From Nitratireductor luteus (GTDB lineage Bacteria > Pseudomonadota > Alphaproteobacteria > Rhizobiales > Rhizobiaceae), in contig NZ_JAOANW010000008.1 of the NCBI RefSeq assembly GCF_026162365.1, positions 1-64,000 of the forward strand: a stretch of 64,000 nt of DNA. The letters are read 5' to 3'. The notes under the pieces were generated by a model. That model searched no databases. It had not been told where the DNA came from and was given only the letters and a program-made list of their open reading frames with translations. Positions 34,104-41,594 of the stretch are shown in pieces (the stretch's first letter is position 1; each line of letters opens with the position of its first letter). The translations under genes were made by a program, and so were the position numbers.

Positions 34104-35186
34104 CTAGTGGATTGATTCCAACGTTTGGAACCCTCGGTTTCGTGCAGCGATGATGTCATCGGGATCGGCCTTCCAGATGAATGGTTGCGGGTTCTCGGCA
34201 TTGTATTCACGGACGAAGCGGTTGATGGCGGCCTGAAGATCGACAACGGAATGGAAGACGCCGTGCTTGAGCCTGCGTCGGGTAAGTTTGGCGAAGAAGC
34301 CCTCGACGGCATTGAGCCACGAGCACGAGGTCGGCGTGAAGTGGAAGGTCCAGCGCGGGTGACGGGCGAGCCAGGCGCGGACTTTGTCCTTCTTGTGTGC
34401 CGCGTAGTTGTCGAGGATGACGTGGATGGCCTTGTCCGCCGGCACTTCGCGCTCGATGCGGTTGAGGAAGCGGATGAACTCCTGATGGCGGTGGCGCTGC
34501 ATGTTCTGTCCGATGACCGTACCGTCGAGCACGTTGAGGGCGGCAAACAGCGTTGTCGTGCCGTGCCGTTTGTAATCGTGCGTCATCGTGCCGGCGCGGC
34601 CCTTCTTCATCGGCAGGCCGGGCTGGGTGCGGTCGAGTGCCTGGATCTGCGACTTCTCATCGACCGACAGCACCACTGCATGAGCCGGCGGATCAACATA
34701 CAAGCCGACGATATCTATGAGCTTGTCGGCGAAGGCCGGGTCGTTCGAGAGCTTGAACTGACGCCAGCGATGCGGGCTGAGGCCGTGGGCCTTCCAGATA
34801 CCCTGCACCGTCGACGCCGCGACGCCGGCAACCTTGGCCATCGCGCGCAGCGTCCAGTGGGTCGCCTCATGCGGCGGCGGAGCCTGCGTCAGGCGGAGGA
34901 TCTCGGCGACGCGCGCTGGCGGGACCGGCGCTTTGCCGGGCGGACGGGACCTGTCGCGAAGCAGGCCATCGACGCCTTCGTGCATGAACCGCTCCTGCCA
35001 GCGCCAGACACAGGTCTTGGACTTGCCGGTCTCGGCCATGATTGTCGAGGTGCCCAGACCGCCGCCGCTCAGAAGGACAATGCGAGCCCGCCAGACGTGT
35101 TTTTGCGGACTCCCAGGGGCCGCGACGATCGCTTGCAAGCGCCGACGGTCGCTGGCCGAAATGGTAAAGGAGATGCCATTGCGCAT
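34104..35186 (-). CDS. IS630-family transposase
   Basis: The 360-aa protein has an N-terminal helix-turn-helix (Homeodomain-like, GLGTSTIMAETGKSKTCVWRW), a linker, and the DDE catalytic domain with VLSVDEKSQIQALD, VILDNYAAHKK and the Glu region WLNAVEGFFAKLTRR. All three acidic residues are present and the frame is intact. Its stop codon is formed by the element's terminal CTAG. Confidence 0.92.
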   Translation of the reverse strand: MRNGISFTISASDRRRLQAIVAAPGSPQKHVWRARIVLLSGGGLGTSTIMAETGKSKTCVWRWQERFMHEGVDGLLRDRSRPPGKAPVPPARVAEILRLTQAPPPHEATHWTLRAMAKVAGVAASTVQGIWKAHGLSPHRWRQFKLSNDPAFADKLIDIVGLYVDPPAHAVVLSVDEKSQIQALDRTQPGLPMKKGRAGTMTHDYKRHGTTTLFAALNVLDGTVIGQNMQRHRHQEFIRFLNRIEREVPADKAIHVILDNYAAHKKDKVRAWLARHPRWTFHFTPTSCSWLNAVEGFFAKLTRRRLKHGVFHSVVDLQAAINRFVREYNAENPQPFIWKADPDDIIAARNRGFQTLESIH

Positions 35187-35257
35187 CCATCAGTCTCGCA
35201 CGCCACACCACAAAACGGAATCCCAAAACGGACTCTTTTGATCCGATCAATCCACTA
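34105..35257 (-). mobile_element. IS630-family insertion sequence
   Basis: Terminal inverted repeats GTGGATTGAT (from 34107) and ATCAATCCAC (to 35255) flank one transposase gene. TA dinucleotides at both ends (34105-34106, 35256-35257) form the target duplication typical of IS630. It lies directly upstream of the metallophosphoesterase operon. Confidence 0.85.
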
Positions 35258-35420
35258 GATTCCACACGTGACGGGCCGCAGACTCGAAGCAGCGTTCGAT
35301 TTGTGATTCGTTCTTCGACCCATCCTCGACGTAGGAGTCAGCGGATTAACCCCGCCACACTGGAGGTGCTTTTCCGATCACGATGATGGTATAGGTGGGC
35401 GGGGGGATCTTCTAGGCCAG

Positions 35421-36692
35421 ATGCTATCCAGGATTAGGTTGTTACAGATCGGCGACGTGCATTTGCCGACCGCCGCGACCGCTAAGCGCAATATCGATCA
35501 GAAGGACAGCACCTTCTCGGTCGAGCTGCGCAACGTCATCTCTTCGATGCCAACCAAAGTGGTCTTCAAGCAGATACACAAGCTTCTCGAAGAAGGCGGG
35601 GTGGACGCACTGCTGTTTATGGGCGACTTCACCGATCGCGGCGGCCTCGACAACTATGATCGGACGGTGGCCTTCCTGGCGAACTCGCTCCAGATAGGCG
35701 GGGGGCGAAATCATGCCGACGTCCAAGTTGGCATTGTCCCCGGCAACCACGACATCAATCGCGATCTTGCCAAACAGCCAGGCGTCGTAACGAAGTTCGC
35801 TCCGCTGAACGAATATCTGCTCAAATATCGCATGCCGGTATTGCCGGTCGAGCGGACCATCTCGATGACCGTCGGGGGCAGCCACGGTCGTCTCGACATC
35901 AATCTCATGAACAGCTGCTGGGGTTGCGGCTCGTCTGAATACATTCCGAGCGAGTTTCGCGACAATATCAGAAAGGCAATTGAGGCGTCGATCTCGAAGG
36001 GTGGCACGGCGGCGCTACAAGCCTATTATAATCGCCAGTTCGATACACCCGCCTTCTCGAACGAAAGCATCGAGGATATCGTTCAGCGAACGGTGAGGGT
36101 TGATCGTAACGCGCTAATGCTGATCGCCGCCCACCACAATCTGTTACCCCAGCGGCTTACACGCCTTGCGCCTTATACCGAGCTAGTTAATTCGGGTGCG
36201 CTTCGGGCATCGTTGCTCCAGGCGCGACGGCCGATCGTCTACTTGCATGGCCATATCCATGAGGATCCGATTGAAATCGTGTCAGCACCTGCCGGTGAGC
36301 TAGTAATCTGCATTTCGGCGCCTGCTATCCACGATGGCTTTAACCTTCTTGAGTTCAACTTCACTCGCGGTGGTTTGCCGCTTTCGTGCCATGTCAACCC
36401 GTGGCGCTTCAATGGCGCTGGCATCCTTCATCGTAGCTCGGCAAGCTCGATCCCGCTGCTGGGAAGGCGCCGCCGCTCGCATGACGCGAGCCTCGCGAAA
36501 CTTTACGCCCATCTTCTTGCCACTGGTGAAAGCTATTGGAGCGATCTGGTCAGCTTCGCCAAGAGTTTCTTTCCAACCGAGGTCGACGACAACCTGCGCG
36601 AGGCGCTCGAGCTTCTTGTCGCTGACGATTCCGTTGTCGTCGAAAATTACGAGCTGAATCCAACGAACTGGATTGTCCGAGCGAAAATATGA
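35421..36692 (+). CDS. Calcineurin-like metallophosphoesterase (first gene of a three-gene operon)
   Basis: The 423-aa protein has every metal-binding motif of the calcineurin-like family: GDVH (Asp12, His14), GDFTDRGG near residue 68, GNHD near 108, a lone-histidine AHHN near 237 and GHIH near 277. The C-terminal 130 residues form a separate, mostly helical domain. Possible substrates include nucleic acids, cyclic nucleotides and phosphoproteins; the sequence does not decide. Its stop overlaps the start of the ATPase gene by 4 bp. A G-rich segment upstream may serve as ribosome-binding site. It is probably the enzymatic effector of the operon. Confidence 0.85.
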   Translation: MLSRIRLLQIGDVHLPTAATAKRNIDQKDSTFSVELRNVISSMPTKVVFKQIHKLLEEGGVDALLFMGDFTDRGGLDNYDRTVAFLANSLQIGGGRNHADVQVGIVPGNHDINRDLAKQPGVVTKFAPLNEYLLKYRMPVLPVERTISMTVGGSHGRLDINLMNSCWGCGSSEYIPSEFRDNIRKAIEASISKGGTAALQAYYNRQFDTPAFSNESIEDIVQRTVRVDRNALMLIAAHHNLLPQRLTRLAPYTELVNSGALRASLLQARRPIVYLHGHIHEDPIEIVSAPAGELVICISAPAIHDGFNLLEFNFTRGGLPLSCHVNPWRFNGAGILHRSSASSIPLLGRRRRSHDASLAKLYAHLLATGESYWSDLVSFAKSFFPTEVDDNLREALELLVADDSVVVENYELNPTNWIVRAKI

Positions 36693-38809
36693 CGAATTCT
36701 GATCTTAACCCCTTTCGCCCGACAAGATGGGAGCATCATCGTGTGGGGCGCCCGCTCATCTGGTTCACGACAACGCACGACGATCTGACCGGCGACAAGT
36801 CGGTATATGTTTATGGCGGCCGCGGTGTCGGCAAGACCTCGTTGCTCCGCGGGATCTGCTGGGAAGATCTGTGTCACAATGAGTCGCTGCGAATTCAGCG
36901 CAAGCTGTCCGACTTCCAGCATATTGGGGTCTACATCCGGTTCCCGGATCATATTTCCGCGTCGATGTCCCATAGAGCATGGGAGGCGATGTTCCCGCAG
37001 TCGCCCGACCCCATCCTGCTTTTTCACCGTTTCTTCTCGCTGGCCATCGAACTCACCTGTATCGAGCGCACGCTTGATGCCTGCCACGCTCTCCGAATGG
37101 CGGGCGCGGTCACATATCAGCCGAGCCAGGAACTGCGCATAGTCGAGGATCTGGTCCGCGAGTATCCAGAACACGCGACCTTTGCCGGGGAAGCTCCGCG
37201 GACCTTTGCCGAACTGGCCAGAACGGCACGGACAATCGTGCGGCGCATGAATGCCGCATGCGGTGAAGGTGCGGTAGCGGGTTTCCTGAGCCAGCTCCCG
37301 TCGCGCGAGCCATACCAACTGCTGTCTTTCCTGGTCGAACGGCTGGGAGAGACAGTCCAGATGGTGACACAGTTCGAGCCGCGCCAAGTTAGCTTCAAAT
37401 TTTGTCTCGACGATTGCGAGGCGCTGAGCCCCGTTCAGCGTAAGAGCCTCAATACGCTGGTACGCTTGAGCCGGGCGCCGGTGTCCTGGGTGATAAGTTC
37501 GGTTGGCGCGGTGCTCGACGATAGCGATACGTTTATCGAAGCGCAGCCGCTCACAGATGCGGATCGCAAGGTCCTGCTTCTGGACAATCGCGACACGGCT
37601 GACTTCCGCTCGCTTTGCCAGTCGGTAGTGAGCCTGCGCCTGCTATTTTCGCTTCCCGACGATCTGCGCCAAGTGCACACGCCCGATGATGTTTCGGGCT
37701 TCTTCGATCTGAACCAGCGCCTGGGCACGCGTGACGTGAACGATATGATGTGGCAGCTCGTGCGCCGGTCGCATCGTCCCCTTGCGGGACAAGTGCGATT
37801 GGCGGCCGAGCGGCTGTATCACGCGATCCGCAAGACCGACCCCAAGTCGGCGCGAAAATTCGACGTCAAGGCCGGTCGGCTGCCATACTACGAAGCATAC
37901 TTGCTGCTTCACTGGCGCGGGCGGGAGGACGCCTTTACGCCGACGTTCAACGAAAGCGACATCGGGCGCCTCGATGGCTACGGCACGATCTATGCCGATC
38001 AAGCGTTTAATGCATGGCTGCGGCGCAAGCAGCAGAATGCGCTGCTCCACCTCGCAGCTAGCTTACGCAGTCGCCGGATTCCGCTTGGGGGGTCGAACGT
38101 GATCGTCGCGCTCGCTGACAGCTCGATCCGCGACTTCCTCGAGATCATGGGGGAAATCTACGAGCAGTATGTCACCAATCATAAGTTCAATCGCTCTGAT
38201 CCGGTGAGTCTAGTTCGATTTGCGACCTCGCGCACGCCCATTTCCTGGCAGATCCAGAATGACGGTATCTATGCGGCAAGCGAAAGTTACTATTTAGGAA
38301 TGGCTGCACGCCCTGACATCGATTCCGACGTCGTCGCGCGATTGGTAAGCGGGCTCGGCAGCTTTACCGCATTTCTACAGAGCAACCCCGGCGACCCGCG
38401 TGTTTTTGGCGCCGCGGAACGGGGCATATTCCTCATCGACTATCCGTCGGCAACCTCGCCACAGGTCAATGAAGAAGGCATGTATGTCAGCGCCGCGATT
38501 CGCCAAGCGGTCCTTGCCGGCTATCTGCGGATGGTCGAGACGCCAAGGGCGCTTCGCGCGGTGCAAGCGGACCAGGTCTCGAAGCCCATCGCTTTTCGGC
38601 TACATCGGCGTTTTGCCCCCCACTTCCGCTTCTCGTATCGCGGCGCCTATGAGGCGGTTCGCGTCTCGCCAAGAGATTTGTATAGCCTCTGCCTCCGATC
38701 CGAGGACATGAGTCCGTTCAGTTGGGCCAAGACGATGGCAGGGATCAGTGGGCGGTTCGGCGATCAGATCTCCCTCCCCTTTGCGGAGGCAGCCGATGAC
38801 GATAACTGA
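36689..38809 (+). CDS. ORC/CDC6-like P-loop ATPase (second gene of the operon)
   Basis: The 706-aa protein opens with NPFRPTRWEHH, a feature I associate with ORC/CDC6-type accessory ATPases. It then has a Walker A motif, GGRGVGKTS, at about residues 43-51 and a Walker B-like FCLDDCEAL near 238. A long C-terminal region (about residues 340-700) is helical and may be a sensor or DNA-binding part. It is translated from an ATGA overlap with the metallophosphoesterase gene and overlaps the next start by 14 bp, so the three proteins are probably made in fixed ratio. A sensor or switch role is inferred. Confidence 0.75.
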   Translation: MTNSDLNPFRPTRWEHHRVGRPLIWFTTTHDDLTGDKSVYVYGGRGVGKTSLLRGICWEDLCHNESLRIQRKLSDFQHIGVYIRFPDHISASMSHRAWEAMFPQSPDPILLFHRFFSLAIELTCIERTLDACHALRMAGAVTYQPSQELRIVEDLVREYPEHATFAGEAPRTFAELARTARTIVRRMNAACGEGAVAGFLSQLPSREPYQLLSFLVERLGETVQMVTQFEPRQVSFKFCLDDCEALSPVQRKSLNTLVRLSRAPVSWVISSVGAVLDDSDTFIEAQPLTDADRKVLLLDNRDTADFRSLCQSVVSLRLLFSLPDDLRQVHTPDDVSGFFDLNQRLGTRDVNDMMWQLVRRSHRPLAGQVRLAAERLYHAIRKTDPKSARKFDVKAGRLPYYEAYLLLHWRGREDAFTPTFNESDIGRLDGYGTIYADQAFNAWLRRKQQNALLHLAASLRSRRIPLGGSNVIVALADSSIRDFLEIMGEIYEQYVTNHKFNRSDPVSLVRFATSRTPISWQIQNDGIYAASESYYLGMAARPDIDSDVVARLVSGLGSFTAFLQSNPGDPRVFGAAERGIFLIDYPSATSPQVNEEGMYVSAAIRQAVLAGYLRMVETPRALRAVQADQVSKPIAFRLHRRFAPHFRFSYRGAYEAVRVSPRDLYSLCLRSEDMSPFSWAKTMAGISGRFGDQISLPFAEAADDDN

Positions 38810-39851
38810 GGCCGCGATCGGGGGTTTAACGCTCCGACAGCAGGAACTGACAGATGGATGGAAGGCGCCACGCAAATATGATCTTCGGATCGCGGCGCTT
38901 AGCTGGGAGAGCCGGGCGACAGCGACATCGACGCGGTTGGCTGGAGACTTGCCCGCCTTCGATCTAATCAAGTTCAAGTCGGCTTCGACCGAAATCGAAA
39001 CAATGAAAGCTGAATCTCGCGCAACATTCGAGATGCTAGCGCCTATTCGGTCAGTTCTGGATCTCGATCAATCGACAATGATTCAGGAGAACTTCGTAGC
39101 TCTCGAAGCCTGGTTTCGCGAGAGATATATGGATTTGGGCAGGCCGCTCAAGATCTTGATCGACATAAGCTGCATTCCGAAAAGCTATCTGCTGTTTCTT
39201 GTCGGGCTCGGCTTCACGCGAGATTATTTCGCCTGCCTGGACTGTGTTTACGCGGCTGGCCAGTATGATCTTATAAGGGATCATGTCGTGAACGGTGCTC
39301 CTGCCATCGTTGGACCGCGTGCGCTAGTGTCGCTTGGCGACTGGCGCTCGACGCTCATTCCTTATCTGACGGCCGCCGAATACCTCCCGGGCAGTTCCGA
39401 CCTGATCGTCGCAATGGGCGGGGAGTTCGGGCTATCGCTGCCGTTCATTGAGAGGGTCGAGCCGGGCCGGCTCGATCTCATATTCATCGAGGAGACGGCG
39501 CCAAGCGACGATCGGCCGATGTTGGAGAGCGAGCGCTTGGCGCTCAAGGGCCTAACTTCTGCGCCAAACGCAACGCGCGGCGACTATAGCCTTTTGGATG
39601 TGATCAGCGTGGCGAATCGCGCAGTAAACTTTTCACGCGCTGGCCCGAGCGCGGGCACGACCGCCATGGCGCTTGGCTCGAAGCCGCACGCACTGGCACT
39701 CGCGGTCGCATCGCTGTCCGAAGCAAAGATGAACGTCATCACGCGCGTGCCGGGCTCCTACACTGCGATCGACGTTAAGCCGACCGGCCGCATGCTGTTC
39801 GCTCAGATCGAGGATCGATTCGATCCGTGCAATTATATCGATCTCCCATAA
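38796..39851 (+). CDS. Unknown two-lobed protein (third gene of the operon)
   Basis: The 351-aa protein has no family I can name. Two alternating strand/helix halves are visible: YDLRIAALSWESRATAT with ILIDISCIPKSYLLFLVG, then SDLIVAMGGEFGLSLPFI with GTTAMALGSKPHALALAVAS. The layout suggests two Rossmann-like lobes, and the last segment loosely recalls ligand-binding CARF-type motifs, which is speculative. ATG 38796 lies inside the end of the ATPase gene; the frame is open further upstream, but that part is inside the ATPase coding region. It could be a sensor, adaptor or enzyme. Confidence 0.65.
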   Translation: MTITEAAIGGLTLRQQELTDGWKAPRKYDLRIAALSWESRATATSTRLAGDLPAFDLIKFKSASTEIETMKAESRATFEMLAPIRSVLDLDQSTMIQENFVALEAWFRERYMDLGRPLKILIDISCIPKSYLLFLVGLGFTRDYFACLDCVYAAGQYDLIRDHVVNGAPAIVGPRALVSLGDWRSTLIPYLTAAEYLPGSSDLIVAMGGEFGLSLPFIERVEPGRLDLIFIEETAPSDDRPMLESERLALKGLTSAPNATRGDYSLLDVISVANRAVNFSRAGPSAGTTAMALGSKPHALALAVASLSEAKMNVITRVPGSYTAIDVKPTGRMLFAQIEDRFDPCNYIDLP

Positions 39852-40165
39852 AAGCGGCTAACTCTCACTACGCTCTGTCCGACCTTTGACACTCTGACTG
39901 TGGGTCGCGTGTGATCCATGTCGTTTCAAGGCTGAGAAAGGGGAACAGCGGGCCGCACGCACCAACATGTCTTTGTTCCCTTCGGGGATCGTGTCATGGC
40001 TTAGGGCCATCTGAAAGGGTACGAGGTTCGTTGTCCCAATTCGACGCCCCAGCACGCTAAACCGCTGTGCAGCCAAGGCGGCACAGTGAAGATGCACGAC
40101 AGTCCTACCTAATCGGATGGCCGCTTTTGGGATCCCCGCGATTGCCGCTCAATGGCAGGGATAGG
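39852..40165. other. Intergenic region, no gene seen
   Basis: About 315 bp separate the three-gene operon from the IS1182 remnant. No supported gene, tRNA or hairpin with U-tract was found. Confidence 0.5.
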
Positions 40166-41142
40166 CGGATTGTGTTGAAAAACGCGCTTGAAACAGGTGT
40201 TTGGCGCTGATTCAGTTTTCCTGGTGATTTGGGAGATTGATGCCGATGATGGGACCACGCCAGGAAGCGCAAGCGGCACTGTTTTGCGCGTTCTCGCTTG
40301 AGGAGCACGTGCCCGCCGATCATCTGCTGCGGGTGATCGATCGCTTTGTCGATCTGTCCGGCATTCGTGCCCACCTTCGCCCATTCTACAGCTCCACGGG
40401 GCGGCCTTCGATCGACCCGGAACTGATGATCCGCATGCTGATTGTCGGCTACTGCATGGGCATCCGTTCGGAGCGGCGTTTGTGCGAAGAGGTGCATCTG
40501 AACCTGGCCTATCGCTGGTTCTGCCGCCTTGATTTGACGGATGCGGTTCCAGACCATTCGAGCTTCTCGAAGAACCGGCACGGCCGGTTCCGCGAGAGCG
40601 ATCTGTTCCGACAGCTGTTCGAGAGCGTCGTCGAGCGCTGCATCGCCGAAGGTCTGGTCGGGGGTGAACGCTTTGCCGTCGATGCCAGTCTGATCCGCGC
40701 CGACGCCAACAAACAACCCGGACCGGCATCTGCAAGGACGGCTTCATCCGCTACTACGCCAGCAAGAAGGACTGCTCGCGTTGCGCCTTGAAGGCCCAAT
40801 GCACGCCCAACCAGCCGGCGCGGAAGATCGCCCGCCACATCCACGAAGGCGCCCGTAATCTCGCCCGTGAGATCACGAGCAGCGATGCCTATGTCGCCTC
40901 AAGCCGAGCAAGAAAGAAGGTCGAGATGATCTTCGCGCATCTCAAGCGCATCTTGAAGCTCGATCGGCTCCGATTACAGGGACCCAACGGCGCCCGCGAC
41001 GAATTCCACTTGGCAGCTACCGCTCAAAACCTCCGCAAGCTGGCCAAACTGGTCCCAACTCCGGCCTAAAGGGACACGGCAAGAAATATCGAGCCGATGC
41101 CACGCCGATTGACAAGGCAGCCGACTTTTTCAACAAAATCGG
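40166..41142 (+). mobile_element. Internally deleted IS1182-family element
   Basis: Imperfect terminal repeats with GTTGAAAAA cores (CGGATTGTGTTGAAAAACG at 40166-40184 and its counterpart at 41124-41142) define 977 bp. Complete members are about 1.6 kb, so roughly 0.6 kb is missing. The ends remain recognisable; movement would need a transposase in trans. Confidence 0.75.
40237..41069 (+). pseudogene. IS1182 transposase, internally deleted
   Basis: The N-terminal half, with the DUF772-type domain (SLEEHVPADHLLRVIDRF, GRPSIDPELMIRMLI) and the first catalytic Asp in FAVDASLIRADANK, runs from 40237. Near 40720 it jumps to the zinc-ribbon-like part SKKDCSRCALKAQC and the C-terminal KKVEMIFAHLKRIL with the catalytic Glu, in another frame, ending at 41069. 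The segment with the second Asp is gone, so it is inactive. Confidence 0.8.
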
Positions 41143-41515
41143 CGCGAAGCAGCCATTCTATAACGAGGACGGGAGGTGTTAGGGGCTCGGCGCGTGTGAA
41201 GCCAGCGCGACCCTCCGCTGGCGTGCGGCCGATGCTTCGCGATGGGCGGAAAGCTGGCCTAAGTTTTCATCATATCTGGATATGTAGTGAGTTATGATGA
41301 AAGTGGTTCAGGGGGCGTGATTTGATCCTGGCACGGTTGCTCGACATAAAGACCTGTATCAGCAAAACGAACTCGGTTGTGGCACCGTATCGGCGGAAGA
41401 CCTTCCGCTTACTTGGAACGGTTAGGCGATTCCCTAATTTTGCTATGTGAATCAATGGCATGTTGGTTAGACGACTTTTCGCCTAAGCCATTGTTTTTCT
41501 TTGCTCCACCTGCTT
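41143..41515. other. Right end of the element, no gene seen
   Basis: About 370 bp between the IS1182 remnant and attR have no credible gene. Short repeats related to GGTTAGGC occur (41420-41427, and GTTGGTTAG with GCCTAAGCC near 41463-41492). Similar GGTTAGGC/GCCTAACC sequence lies near the left end at 12312-12337. These may be integrase arm-type sites. Confidence 0.4.
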
Positions 41516-41530
41516 CCGTTGGGCGTACCA
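41516..41530. repeat. attR core
   Basis: The 15-bp sequence CCGTTGGGCGTACCA is identical to the tRNA-Glu 3' end at 12251-12265 and marks the right end of the mobile element. Confidence 0.8.
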
Positions 41531-41594
41531 CCTTGTTTGTCTCACCAATATCTTCATTAGTCGGTCGGCATTTTTGCCCAACCGCTCACCTGGC
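41516..41594 (-). pseudogene. Remnant of a second integrase C-terminus beyond attR
   Basis: Read on the minus strand, these bases encode a peptide with PGERLGKNADRLMK and, after one base shift, VVRPTG. The resident integrase ends PDKRLGKSTDNVLK and MVRPTG at the same distance from its att core. The DNA is also alike (TTTTTGCCCAACCGC against CTTTTGCCTAACCGC). It probably remains from an older element at the same tRNA, and it overlaps the last codons of the TRAP permease gene. Confidence 0.45.

Larger units (their letters stand above)
12251..41530. mobile_element. 29.3-kb integrative mobilizable element in tRNA-Glu
   Basis: The element is bounded by a 15-bp direct repeat that copies the tRNA-Glu 3' end (12251-12265 and 41516-41530). 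It has a tyrosine integrase at the tRNA end, an AlpA-like gene, a relaxase and an oriT-like hairpin. No VirB/TrbE-type secretion or TraG/VirD4 coupling gene is present, so it would need helper machinery to transfer. Its codon use and base composition are less GC-biased than those of the flanking backbone. Three insertion sequences lie inside, one of them partly deleted. Confidence 0.85.
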
